Under the pieces are notes generated by a model. That model was not told the DNA's origin. It saw nothing but the letters and a program-made list of their open reading frames with translations, and ran no database searches. From contig CANXME010002004.1 in assembly GCA_948144175.1 (NCBI GenBank), positions 434,001 through 498,000 of the forward strand: a DNA stretch of 64,000 nt, in the 5' to 3' direction. Of this stretch, positions 19,294 to 30,350 are shown piece after piece (within the stretch, counting starts at the first letter, position 1; every line of letters starts with the position of its first letter). Made by a program: the position numbers and the translations under genes. Origin of the DNA: Closterium sp. NIES-65 (Eukaryota; Streptophyta; Zygnematophyceae; Desmidiales; Closteriaceae).

Positions 19294-19425
19294 TGTGAAA
19301 CCAAAGAACGAGAATGGAATGACTATGAACGAAGTGGGTACAAATAGGAAACCCTAATTGGGTTGTACCCCCTATGGGATACCCCACTATAGCCTACAGA
19401 AACAAGTAAGCTATAAGTTCTGACA
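19294..19425 (-). repeat. Copia C 3' LTR
   Basis: 132 bp, identical by eye to 26628-26759. Sense strand contains TTAGGGTTTCC, telobox-like. Confidence 0.94.
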
Positions 19426-19622
19426 CACCCCCATAGGCAAAGTGGGGGAGAACAAGGGGTCACAAGACCAGTCAAGCAAAGCAAAGCAAAGCTCAGGGTG
19501 GATCACAAAGTCACCACACATTCCGAGCACAAGTTCAAAGGCCACAAGGCCAGTTCACATGCAAGATCATATATAGAGATATACAAGAGCAAGAGTATAT
19601 ATATGCGAAAGTACAAGCAAGG

Positions 19623-22600
19623 TCAAGAGGAGAGCAAGTGAGGCAAGACAGGCACAAGACCCAACTGCGTGCAGCAACGCTGATGATCACAAGGCGCAAG
19701 TGCCTTGGTGAAGACATCAGCAGTGTTGGCCTCAGAGGCCACGTACGCAAGTCGCAGCTGTCCACGCTGCTGTAGCTCACGAGCAAGAAAGTAGCGAAGA
19801 GCAATGTGCTTCGTTCTGTGCTCCAGTCGCTGCTCTCGACACAAGGCCAGCATGGCTTTGTTGTCTACGTACAGGACTGGAGGAGAACGAGGCTGCTCTC
19901 CAAGGTCGGTCAGCAGGTAGGTGAGCCAGCGTAACTCCTGTGCAGCCATAGCCCCAGCGTAGATCTCAGCCTCACAACTGGAGCCGAGAACAGAAGACGA
20001 GCGGGTAGCCCGCCACGAGACAGAGCCGGAACCAAGGCTGAAGGTGTAACCCTGTGACGACCGCTGCGTAGCCTGGTCGTCAGCCCAAGAAGCGTCTGCG
20101 TGCCCAGTGAGGACCACTGGACTGCGCCCTCCAAGCACTAGCCCCATGCCCGACGTACTGCACAAGTAGCGCAACACCCTCTTCGCTGCAGCCATGTGCT
20201 CTGGTCGGTGTCTCCCAGGAGCAACAAAGCGTGCGAGAATGCTAAGAGGGTATGCGAGGTCAGGTCGTGTGCAGGTCATCAGGTACATGAGGCAGCCAAC
20301 AAGCTCTGCAAACGGGCCACTCGACTCTACGGACTCATCCGAAGGCAGAGCTGAGAGCGAGTGGCGAGTAGGCAGAGGAGTGGCCTGAGGCGAGGAGTAC
20401 GTGAAGCCGAAGCGCTGAAGGACCTGCTGCACCATGTGTGACTGAGTCAGGGTAATGGTGCGGCGTGCTCTGTCCCGGGTGATCTGCAAGCCAAGGTAGC
20501 TGCGCAGTTCACCCAGGTCAGTGCACGTGTGTCTCTTCTGCAGCTCGGACTTCACGTAGGCAAGTCCAGCAGTGTCAGCTGTGGCAAAGACCAAGTCGTC
20601 GACGTACACGAGGATGTAGAACGGCGGCAGAGAGGTGTCGGTGCGCAGAAACAGCGACGGGTCGGCAGTGGAAGGAGCAAACCCAAGTGCCGCGAGCGTA
20701 GTCCTCAGTGTGTCGTGCCACTCACGTGGCGCCTGGCGGAGACCGTAGACTGGACGCCGGAGACTCCACTGGGTACCAGGAGGGAAAGACCCAGTGAAGC
20801 CAGGTGGGCGACGCAGCCAGATCTCCTCGTGCAGGCTGCCCTGCAAGAAAGCTGTGCTGAAGTCAAGAGAGTGCAGCTCGTAGTCACGGTGAGCAGCAAC
20901 GTGTAGCAGAACCCGAAGAGTGGTCATCTTCGGGGTGGGGGAGAAGGTCTGAAAGTAGTCAACCCCCTGCCGCTGACTGAAGCCACGAGCCACGTAACGC
21001 GCCTTGAAGACAGGCGGAGAACCCGGCGGCCGCTTCACCCTGAAAATCCACATGCCACTGACGATGTTCGCCCCAGGAGGGGGAACAGCGTCAACGTAGG
21101 TGCCTGTGGACTTCCAGGAAGCCATCTCTGCATCCATAGCTGCCTGCCACTGAGAGGAGTAGGGACCCTCTATCGCCTCCGCGTAAGAGCGCGGAGTCGG
21201 GATGTCTGGTGCATCCGGGTCTCCCTCAGGGGCTAGCAGTACAGACGCGAGACGAGGTGAAGCGGCGGCCAGACACTGGAACTCCTCCTGCCTGTCCTCA
21301 AGGACGTCCGTGCCAAGGGCACACTCACCCCCGACGGACGGAGGACAGGCGGACTCAGACTCAGTGACAAGACGAGCAGCGTAGTCTAGACGACAGCGCG
21401 CAGCAAAGTCGACAAGCTCAGTGACAAGGGCAGACGCAGCAGACGACTCGAAGGAGGGGTCAGTGACAGCAGTAGCCAGGAGACGCGTGACAGTAGGACT
21501 GGCAGCACGAAGAGAGTCCGACTCCGGGTCGGCAAGAGCAGGAAGAGAGGAAGCAGGAGGAGAAGGCAAAGGGGCACGCAGAGGAGCAGTGGACGGACGC
21601 AGTGACATCCGGTGCGTGCCAGGGACAGGAGGAGGACGCTGACGCGACCCGCGACCACTAGCGCGCTCAGTATGAACAGGCGACACAGGACGAGACGCAG
21701 GCTCACGACGCCCAGTAAGACCTCCAGTCGGACCAGCGTAGGGAGAAGGAGCAGGCAAAGGGGAGGCAGGCTGTAGCTGTGGCTGTGACCGGACAGGCTG
21801 CGGACCCTCTAAGGGAGGAGAAGGAGGTGTAAGACCAAGAACCTGCTGCAGGAGCGGAACGAAGTACGGTCGGGGCCGCGCGGCGACGCTAGAAACAGCA
21901 GGAACAGCACCAGCAGCCCCGGTAGGAGCACCCACTCCAGCAGCACCTCCAGCAGCACCACCAGAAGCTCCAGAACCTCTAGCCGCAGCACCAGGAGCAC
22001 TGTCAGTCGGGCCGCCAACGGCAGGCTCAGCGCCAACACCCTCAGCAGGACCAGCACCAGGAGAACTCTCAGACTCAGCAGCTCCAGCACCCACAGTACG
22101 AGCGCCGGCGGGGCGCGCAGCAGCAGTACCCTCTGCAGCCGAAGAACCACCAGCACCAGCAGCACGCCTCCAGCGCCCGGCAAACCACTCACGCAGCTCC
22201 CGTGGGGAGAGTGGCTCCCGGCGAGACGAAGCACCCCCAGGCACAGCACCTCCAGGCTCAGCACCCCTAGACACAGCACCCCCAGGCACGGCACCCCCAG
22301 GCTCAGCACCCCCAGGCTCAGCACCCCCAGGCACAGCACCTCCAGACTCGGCACCTCCAGGCTCAGCACCCCCAGGCACAGCACCCCCAGGCTCAGCACC
22401 CCCAGGCTCAGCACCCCCAGACTCGGCACCTCCAGGCTCAGCACCCCCAGTCTCCGCACCCCCAGGCTCAGCTCCCGCAGCAGCACCAGAGTCACCAGTG
22501 ACCTCGACAGGCTCGACCGCGTCTACCTGGGACACACCTGAAGGGGCAGGACCCTGAGGGGGGAGGGGGACTACCGGGGGGGGACCTGGTACCAAGAAGA

Positions 22601-25596
22601 GCGGGGGTGGGGGGAGGGACGGAGTGCGGTAGGGGAAGAGGCGGTAGTAGGGTACCGACTCGTCGAACGTGACGTCCTGGGAGGACAGAACACGTCGAGA
22701 GGTGGGGTGGTAAAACTGCCACCCAGGGGCGTCGGGGGGGAACCCCAGGAAGACGCAGGGAGAAGCACGAGGGGACAGCTTGTCCGCAGACAGGTCGCGA
22801 ACAAACGCCCGAGATCCCCAGACCCGGAACGCCGACGCATCGCCAACCTTCCCCATCCACAGCAGGGCTGGGGAGGTCTCCGGTCGAGAGACCCTGGGGT
22901 GGAGGTTGATCTGGTGCGCAGCGTACCTGACCGCAAACGGCCACAGAAAATGGGGAGCAGCCGCATGCATCATGGACGTACGAGCGACGTCCATGACCAT
23001 GCCAATGCGGCGCTCAGCAATCCCATTCTGCTGTGGTGAGTCCGGAAGCGTGAAGGTCTGACGGATGCCTCGCACACGACAGTAGGCACTCAGGAGGCCA
23101 GAGGAGAACTCTCCGCCTCTGTCCGAGTGCAGACGCAAAACAGGGAAGTCAGAGCCAAAGCTCCTCCGAAGCTGGAGACGAGCTGCGCGGATCCAGTCGA
23201 TCAACACCGCAGTGACCTCACCCTTGCTGCGCAAGGGGAAGACTGTGGTGTAACGCGAGTAGTCGTCAACCACCAGCAGGAAGTAGCGCTCCTGACCCTG
23301 TCCACGGACGCGGGCCGGGCCCCACACATCCATGTGAAGCGTCTGCAACGGGGCCTCTGTCGGAGGAAACTGGGAGGAGTGAGGGGCAGCACGCTGGCGC
23401 CCCTCGACACAGGGGACACAGGTGGGGCCAGGGCCCGGAGGAAGGGGAGGGAGAGACCGGGGAAGACCAGACACAAGGACTCGCGAGGCCATGCCTCTGA
23501 GCCGAAGCAGAGAGGGGTGGCCAAGGCGGTGGTGCCAGAGGAGGGTCTCGTGAGACAGACGACGGCACGAGCAGGGGGCAGACTCAGGACCAGACCTGGA
23601 CGCTGCAGCAAACACCTGACCAGACGAAGTGACCCTACCAGACTCAGCACCTGGAGGAGAAGCAGTGGTCAGAGTGTACAGGCTCGACCCTGGCCGACGT
23701 GTAAACGTAGCCAGGTGGCGACCTGTATCCGCCTCCGTGCAGTGGGTCACCCGCTGACGAGCAGGGGTGAACTGGTGGACACCCGCATCCTGGAGGTCAG
23801 CACCACTCACCAAGTTCGTCGAGAACGAGGGGAGGTAAAGACTAGTCAGGGTGCCAGAGGGGGCCGCCGGACACGGGAGGACAGTGGAGAAGCGAGACAG
23901 GACAGGCCCCCCAGAGGGGTCAGCCAGGGACACCGCAACCGGCCGACTCAGCGGCGTGAGAGTGGTGCGGTCCCGAAAGAAGGAGCGAGACGCTCCAGAG
24001 TCAAGGGTGAAGGTGTGAGAGGCCGAAGCCGACACAGTACCTGAGAGGGCAGACTCACCAGCACCTGAGAGCACAGACGCACTGGCACCTAGAGCAGCAG
24101 CCTCACTAGTACCTGACGCGGCAGTACCAATGCCCGGGTCGGGCGGGAAACACCGGTAACAGTCATCCTCATCACTACCAATCGCAGCATACATAGCAGA
24201 GAGAATAGCATCAAAATCAAGATCATAAATAGCTACACCAGCCCTAGACAGCTCTCCCCAGCGGGGGATCTCAGCTGCCTCCGGAAACTGCTGACGCCAG
24301 GCGTCAGTCAGGCGGCCAAAGCAGCGGCGGGCAGTGTGGGCGCCTCCACACCTCTCCCCTGCACGGTCACCGGTGCGGAGAACGTAGGGGCAAGGACCAA
24401 GTGCACCACCACGCTGACGCTGCGAGTACCACTCACGGAGCTGCTGAGGGGCGGGGACGGTGCGAGAGCGCTGCTGCTGCTGTGGCTGCTGCTGCGGCTG
24501 CTGCTGCTGCTGCTGCTGGCGCTGACCACCCCCGGAGCTGCTCCGCTGGGACGAGCCACTCCGACCCCCGCCTCCACTGCCACCCCCGCCTCCACCGCCA
24601 CCCCCGTCTCCACCTCCACCTCCCCCACCAGGACCGTCGCTCCCACCGCTCCCACCGCCTCCTCCGCTACCACCTCCGCCGCCACCTCCGCCTCCACCGC
24701 CGCCACCAGTACCTCCACTCCCGCCACCACCTCCACCGCCACCCCCACTCCCCCCGCCACCCCCACCGCCTCCTCCACCGCCCCCTCTAGCTCCACCCGC
24801 TCCCTTGCCCCCCTTGCCCTTGCCAGCGCGGCGTCTGCCGCTGGGGGCAGACGCCGCGCCGACCGACTCAAAACCAGTGAGGTCGGCCGCAGCGGCAGAG
24901 GCGACAGAGGGCAGCAGGGGGGAAGGACCACACCCCTCAAAGATGGGGGTGCGAGGGTCACCCCGAGAGGCCCCTACAGCGACAATACTCTTCTCAGCCG
25001 CTAGCAGGGCACTCCTCAAGGAGGTCGACAGTGAGAGTGGTGGGACAGACAGAGAGAAACTGGTCCCTAACGACACGAAGGGACTCAGGGAGACGGGTGA
25101 CGAGAAAGTAGAGAGTGATGTACATGGGAGGAGGGTTCGCAGCGCGGAAGTCAGCAGGAAGGGCAGCGCGGTAGCGGGTGTCACTAGCACGGAGGTGGGT
25201 AACGAGGTCAGCGACAGTGGGAAAGGAAGCGAGGTCAGGGAAGAGAAACGGTAGCATGAGGCGGCTAAGGGTAGCGGAGGAAGGGGAGGAGTAGCGTGCA
25301 ACTACAGCGTCGTACAAGGCCTGAGCGGTCTTGCACTGACTAAAGTGGGCACGCTCAGAGGAAGGGAGGTGGCGACGCACAGCAAGACGTGCAGCAGCAT
25401 CGCGGGTCGCCCACTTGGAGCGAACGGCAGAGTCAGCATCAGCAGGAGGGGCAGGGACAGCGCCAGAGACAAAGTCAAAGAGAGAGACCTCATCTATCGC
25501 ATCACACAGTAAGTACAGCTGCAGGTCTTCAATCCAGACGGCAAAGTCAATGGCCCTCCCCTCAGCGTCAAAGGTAAGAACATTGGGGGTGGCCAT
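19623..25596 (-). pseudogene. Copia C gag-pol with one frameshift
   Basis: Starts MATPNVLTFDAEGRAIDF at 25596. The gag frame is open until about 25010, where one extra C (plus strand) compared with copia K shifts the frame; the rest, down to the stop at 19623, is one open frame of over 1800 codons. It keeps the Gly-rich tract, Q-rich patch, CX13CX3HX4C knuckle, LDSGAS protease, HHRLGH and DDE integrase, an expanded GAEPG repeat (about 22230-22480), YVDD RT and full RNase H. Only the leading capsid portion would be made from the normal start. The lesion could also be an assembly error, since LTRs are identical. Confidence 0.9.
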
Positions 25597-25639
25597 GACA
25601 GCAGCTGAAAAATCTCACCGGGCTGAGGGAGGCGGGTAG

Positions 25640-26559
25640 GTCAGCAGCAGAGGAACCGCAGCACGGCTCCGCAGGCGGCTCGGGCGGCACGGGCGGCTCG
25701 GTGGCGGCTCGGGCGGCGGCTCGGCGGCAGCTCGGCGGCGGCTCGGCGGCGGCTCGGCGGCGGCTCAGGCGGCGGCGGCTCGGCGGCGGCACTGCTGCTG
25801 CTGGGCGGCGCGGGCGGCTCGGGCGTCACGGGCAGCTCGGCGGCGGCTCGGGCGGCACGGGCGGCTCGGCGGCGGCTCGGGCGGCGGCTCGGCGGCGGCT
25901 CGGCGGCTCGGCGGCTCGGCGGCGGCTCAGGCGGCGGCGGCTGCTGCTGGGCGGATCGGTGGGGCCGCGTAGCAGAGTGGCGGCGGGGCCGCGACCGAGG
26001 AGAGCGGCGGGGCCGCGTAGCAGAGGGCGGCGAGGCCGCGTAGCAGAGGGCGGCGGGGCCGCGTAGCAGAGAGCAGCGGGGCCGCGACCAAAGAGGGCGG
26101 CGGGGCCGCGTAGCAGAGGGCGGCGGGGCCGCGTAGCAGAGGGCGGCGGGGCCGCGTAGCAGAGGGCGGCGGGGCCGCGATCGAAGGGCGGCGGAGCCGC
26201 GTAGCAGAGGGCGGCGGGGCCGCGTAGCAGAGGGCGGCGGGGCCGCGTAGCAGAGGGCGGCGGGGCCGCGTAGCAGAGGGCGGCGGGGCCGCGTAGTAGA
26301 GGGCGGCGGGGCCGCAATCGAAGGGCGGCGGGGCCGCGTATCAGAGGGCGGCGGGGCCGCGTAGTCGAGGGCGGCGGGGCCGCGTAGCCGAGGGCGGCGG
26401 GGCCGCGATCGAAGGGCGGCAGCGGGGCCGCGTAGCAGAGGGCGGCGGGGCCGCGATCGAAGGGCGGCGGGGCCGCTAGGGAAGGGCGGCGGAGCCGCTA
26501 GGGGAAGGGCGGCGCAACGGGCCGCTAGGGGCGACACGACGGGTCGCTAAAAAAAAAAA
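25640..26559 (-). repeat. Copia C leader: GC-rich tandem array
   Basis: Two zones: GGCGGCTCGG-type units (25675-25945) and GGCGGGGCCGCGTAGCAGAG units (25990-26500), ending in an A run (T in sense) at 26549-26559. Open in several frames by composition only. Confidence 0.8.
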
Positions 26560-26627
26560 ACGCGCCTCGGGGCGCGGTTCGGTGGGCCCTAGAAGCAGTC
26601 CCTAGGAGGGAACCTGCTCTGATTCCA
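26560..26627 (-). promoter_or_regulatory. Copia C primer site and leader hairpins
   Basis: In sense order: TGGAATCAGAGCAGG primer site, TCCCT CCT AGGGA stem, TAGGGCCCACCGAA block, and CGCGCC/GGCGCG hairpin (26560-26575), then the T run. Same order as in copia A. Confidence 0.7.
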
Positions 26628-26759
26628 TGTGAAACCAAAGAACGAGAATGGAATGACTATGAACGAAGTGGGTACAAATAGGAAACCCTAATTGGGTTGT
26701 ACCCCCTATGGGATACCCCACTATAGCCTACAGAAACAAGTAAGCTATAAGTTCTGACA
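26628..26759 (-). repeat. Copia C 5' LTR
   Basis: 132 bp, identical to the 3' LTR by eye. Confidence 0.94.
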
Positions 26760-26838
26760 ACAAGTACAACACCCTAAATTGGGTTGTACTCAGTAAAGAG
26801 TACCCGACTGCAGGCTAGACAGCAAATACATTCTGACA

Positions 26839-27601
26839 CAGCCCCATAACCAAAGTGGGGTGTAATCAGTACAATGAGCAAGCATAGAGCAAGAGTTCAC
26901 AATAGGTAAGTAAGGCTAGAGCTAATCACAGTAGTGCAAGTGAGGAGGAGGAGAGATTGTGGGGGAGAGAAGATGGGAGGCGACTGCTGACGCTGCAGAC
27001 ACACAGACAAGCTACTGGCTCAGTGGCTACCGGAACAGCGCTCCGGACTATTGGAGTAACTGGCCCCGCGGCTAAAAGTAGCGGCAGACGAGCAACGGAC
27101 CCACGTGCGACTGGCGACTACCGGAGATTGTAGCCTCCGGACTGCTGCTGCTGCTGACGACAAGACTGCTGCCTCCACTCAACCTCCCCCAGCTGCCCAA
27201 CCCCCTCTCACACACCCCCTGCTCAAACCCTAGCCCTACACCCACAGCACCCTCTTAAACCCTAAACCCCAGACTCCCACACATCCACCCCCCTCAGCGA
27301 GAGCTGCAGCAGTGGGAGACGAAGGAGGAGGAGGAGGAGGGGACGGCACGCACAACCGACACCCCCACACCCACCCCCCCACGGCTGCACCGGGTCCAGG
27401 AGCGGCTGCTGCAGGGGCCAGGGGCGGCTGCTGCAGCGGCGGTTGCTCCAGGGGCTGCTGCTACTGGGGCGGCTGCTACCGGGCTGCTACTGCTGGGGCG
27501 GCTGCTCCAGGGGCTGCTGCTGCAGGGGCGGCTGCTCTAGGGGTTGCTGCTGCTGGGGCGGCTACTCTAAGGGCTGCTGCTGCTGGGGCGACTGCTGCAG
27601 T
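26839..27601 (-). other. Element F interior, 3' half
   Basis: Non-coding. Holds the polypurine end next to the LTR, two stem-loop modules (about 27025-27060 and 27117-27142), a block with CCCTCAGCGAGAGCTGCAGC shared with B and E, and the first part of a CTGCTGGGGCGG tandem array (27400-27601) that resumes at 29022. Confidence 0.65.
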
Positions 27602-27725
27602 TGTCAAAGATTAGAAGAAAGAAGAGGGCTGCACTAGCAAGAATGAGGATACAAATAGCAAGCCCTAGAAGGGTTGTACTCGCTATAGAGCAACCCAATA
27701 CAGGCTAGAGCATAACATTCTGACA
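27602..27725 (-). repeat. Element E 3' LTR
   Basis: 124 bp, closely matches 28893-29016. Adjoined by the CACCCCCATAGCC purine end. Confidence 0.92.
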
Positions 27726-28892
27726 CACCCCCATAGCCAAAGTGGGGTGTAATCAGGAGAGCAAGCAAAGCAGAACAAGCTTAGGGTGGATCACAATGTC
27801 ACCACACATTCTGAGCACAAGTTCAAGAAGCAATAGTTTAAAGTTCACAATTATGAGCAAAGCTAGTGGTAGTCATAGTAGGCAAGCGAGGAGGAGGAGG
27901 GACTGTGAGAGGAGAGAAGATGGGAGACGACGGCTGAAGCTGCAGACACACGACAACAGGAGCGGCTGGCACAGTGGCTACCGGGACAGCGCCCCGGACT
28001 ACTGGAGTAACTGGCTCACGGGCTACGACGAGCTACAAGAGCAACAGACCCACGGGCGACAGGCGCAGCAGGCTCTCTGGGCTACTAGGACAGCGCCCCG
28101 GACTACAGGTGCTGCGGACGACTAGACGGCAGCCTCCTCTCAGCCTCCCCAAACAGTCCCACACCCCCCTACACACACCCCCAGTTTCACCCCTAGCTCC
28201 ACTCCCCCTTCACCCCCCCTTAGTACCACTCCAACGGCTCCAACAAGTCCACCCCCCCTCAGCGGCAGCTGCAGCACAGGGAGACGGAGGAGGAGGAGGA
28301 GCAGGGAACGGTACACAATGGGTTCACCCCCATACCCCTCACCCCCAAACCCTAATTCAGGAGAATGGGGAGTAGGAGGGGTGGGGCACTAGTAGAAGCA
28401 CTGGGGGACAGCGGGGAGGTCAGGGGCAGCAAGGAACGGGCCCACCACGGGCCTGGTACAGTCGCTCGAGCCGCGCGCAGGCGACCCGAGCCGCGCGCGG
28501 GCCTGGCGCTGCCCGTACGGGCCGTGCGCGGGCCTGGCGCAGCCCGTACGGGCCGCGCACGGGTCTGGCGCAGCCCGTACGGGCCGCGCACGGGCCTGGC
28601 GCAGCCCGTACGGGCCGCGCGCTGCCTGTACGGGCCACGCGCAGGCCACGACGGGCGACGGGGGGCGACGCGCGGGTCCCCGTCGCCCGTCGCGGCGCCT
28701 CCCGAGGGCGACGCGTCGAATGACGGGGCAGAAGCCCGCCGCGCACCTCGGGGCGCACGGCGGGAAGAAAAAGCTGCCGCACGCCACGGGGCGTGCGGCA
28801 CAGAGAGTAGAATTAGGAGTTGCAGCGAAAGCAACGAGGTGGTGAGCCCACCCACAGGATCGATCCAAGGGGATCGACCTGCTCTGATAGCA

Positions 28893-29016
28893 TGTCAAAG
28901 TTTAGAAGAAAGAAGAGGGCTGCACTAGCAAGAATGAGGATACAAATAGCAAACCCTAGAAGGGTTGTACTCGCTATAGAGCACCCCACTACAGGCTAGA
29001 GCATAACATTCTGACA
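28893..29016 (-). repeat. Element E 5' LTR
   Basis: 124 bp, adjoining the primer site. Followed by TSD GCAGT. Confidence 0.92.
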
Positions 29017-29021
29017 GCAGT

Positions 29022-29754
29022 AGCGGCGGCTCCAGGGGCTGCTGCTGCTGGTGCGGCTGCTCCAGGGGCTGCTGCTGCTGGGGCGGCTGCTCCAGTGGCT
29101 GCTGCTACTGGGGCGGCTGCTCCAGGGGCTGCTGCTGCTGCTGGGGCGGCTGCTCCAGTGGCTGCTGCTGCTGGGGCGGCTGCTCCCGGGGCTGCTGCTG
29201 GGGTGGCTGCTCCAGGGGCTGCTGCTGCTGGGGCGGCTGCTCCAGGGGCCGCTGCTGCTAGGGCGGCTGCTCCAGGGGCTGCTGCTGCTGAGGGCGAGTA
29301 GGAGGGAGGGGAGGGGAAGGGCGCGGCCCCCATTGTGCCCTGACGGGCGACGTGCTAGGGAGTCGCGCAGGTCCCCGAAAGTGCCTCGACGGACGACGAG
29401 AGGGGACCGCGCGCAGGCCCCTAAGGCGCCGCGACGAGGCAACGGGAGGGGCCGGCTCGCGGGCCCCGAAAGTGCCGCGACGAGGCGACGGGAGGGACCT
29501 GCGTGCGGGCCCCCAAAACGCCGCAACGAGGCGACGGTCGGGGCCAGTGCGCGGGCCCCCAAGACGTCGCGACGAGGTAGGAACCCGCCGCGCGCCGCGG
29601 GGCGCACGGCGGGCAGAAAACCACCGTGCGCCCCGAGCACACGGCGGGCAGAAAATCGCAGTGCGCCAAAATACGCCACGCGCCCGAGGCGCGCGACAGG
29701 ACGATAGGCAGCGGAAGCAAGAAGGCAGCAGGAAGGTATCTGCTCTGAATACCA
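29022..29754 (-). repeat. Element F interior, 5' half with CTG-rich array and leader
   Basis: 29022-29293 is a tandem array of CTGCTGCTGGGGCGGCTGCT, interrupted by E. 29330-29740 is a GC-rich leader with repeated GCGACGAGGCGACGG units and GCGCACGGCGGGCAGAAAA units near the primer site. No credible gene. Confidence 0.7.
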
Positions 29755-29958
29755 TGTTGAGATACTAGCCAGGCTTAGGAGCCATGGCTAGTGGAGATCT
29801 TAGTAGCTTAGGTTTTGGGTTGATGAATGTCGAGAAAGTTGAAAGGAGAATGAGTGGTTTCACTAGCAAGAGTTGGGATACAAGTACAACACCCTAAATT
29901 GGGTTTTACTCATTACAGAGTACCCCACTATCGGCTAGACAGCAAATACATTCTGACA
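29755..29958 (-). repeat. Element F 5' LTR
   Basis: 204 bp, aligns with 19164-19293 joined to 26765-26838. Followed by TSD CGGCG. Confidence 0.92.
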
Positions 29959-29963
29959 CGGCG

Positions 29964-30024
29964 ACCTTTCAGATGACCATGAACGAGGCGTTTAGGCCAC
30001 TTTTAGATAAATGCGTGATAGTTT
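29964..30024 (+). pseudogene. Gypsy RT fragment between F and copia G
   Basis: 61 bp coding TFQMTMNEAFRPLLDKCVIV, the RT palm segment just before the catalytic motif. The frame joins 19163 on the left and 37294 on the right exactly once F, G and their TSDs are removed. Confidence 0.9.
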
Positions 30025-30156
30025 TGACGAGAAGTGAGAATGGAATGAATGAACTATGAAACAGTCGGGTACAAGTACTAACTCTAATTGGGTTGTGCCC
30101 CTTATGGGCAAGCCCACTACAGCCTACACAAATGTATAAGCTATAATGTTCTGACA
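30025..30156 (-). repeat. Copia G 3' LTR
   Basis: 132 bp, about six substitutions from 37157-37288. Confidence 0.92.
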
Positions 30157-30350
30157 CACCCCCATAGGCAAAGTGGGGGAGAACAAGTGGTCACAAGACC
30201 AGTCAAGCAAAGCAAGCTCAAGGTGGATCACAAAGTCACCACATAGTCCGAGCACAAGAGCAAGGCCACAAGGCAAGTTCACATGCAAGGTAATATATAT
30301 AAAGGTAAAACAAGCAAGGGCAGGTATAGAAAGAACACATTACAAACAAG

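Larger units (their letters stand above)
19294..26759 (-). mobile_element. Copia C: nearly intact Ty1/copia element inside an LTR of F
   Basis: 7466 bp, 132-bp LTRs (19294-19425 and 26628-26759) identical by eye, TSD ACAAG (19289-19293 and 26760-26764). Complete set of signals on the minus strand: primer site TGGAATCAGAGC at 26616-26627, hairpin at 26560-26575 followed by eleven T (sense), leader repeats, gag-pol, polypurine end CATAGGCAAAGTGGGGG (plus strand). Recent insertion. One single-base insertion in gag is its only obvious defect. Coding sequence is close to copia K. Confidence 0.94.
27602..29016 (-). mobile_element. Element E: non-coding LTR retroelement nested in F
   Basis: 1415 bp with 124-bp LTRs (27602-27725 and 28893-29016) differing at about four positions, TSD GCAGT (27597-27601 and 29017-29021). 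Minus-strand layout matches element B: primer site TGCTATCAGAGC, GATCC/GGATC stem, 24-nt hairpin (28776-28799) with five T, GC-rich repeats built on GGGCCTGGCGCAGCCCGTAC (28450-28640), shared 3' region and purine end. No gag or pol. It is the same family as B and inserted into the tandem array of its relative F. Confidence 0.92.
19164..29958 (-). mobile_element. Element F: non-coding LTR retroelement, host of C and E
   Basis: Flanked by CGGCG (19159-19163 and 29959-29963). Its LTRs are 204 bp: the left one is split by copia C (19164-19293 plus 26765-26838), the right one is 29755-29958. They differ at about 9 of 204 positions. Without insertions F is about 1.9 kb. On the minus strand the primer site TGGTATTCAGAGC adjoins the right LTR and a CACTTTGGTTATGGGG purine end adjoins the left. 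No pol genes. Its interior is shared with B and E. It sits in the gypsy RT. Confidence 0.9.
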
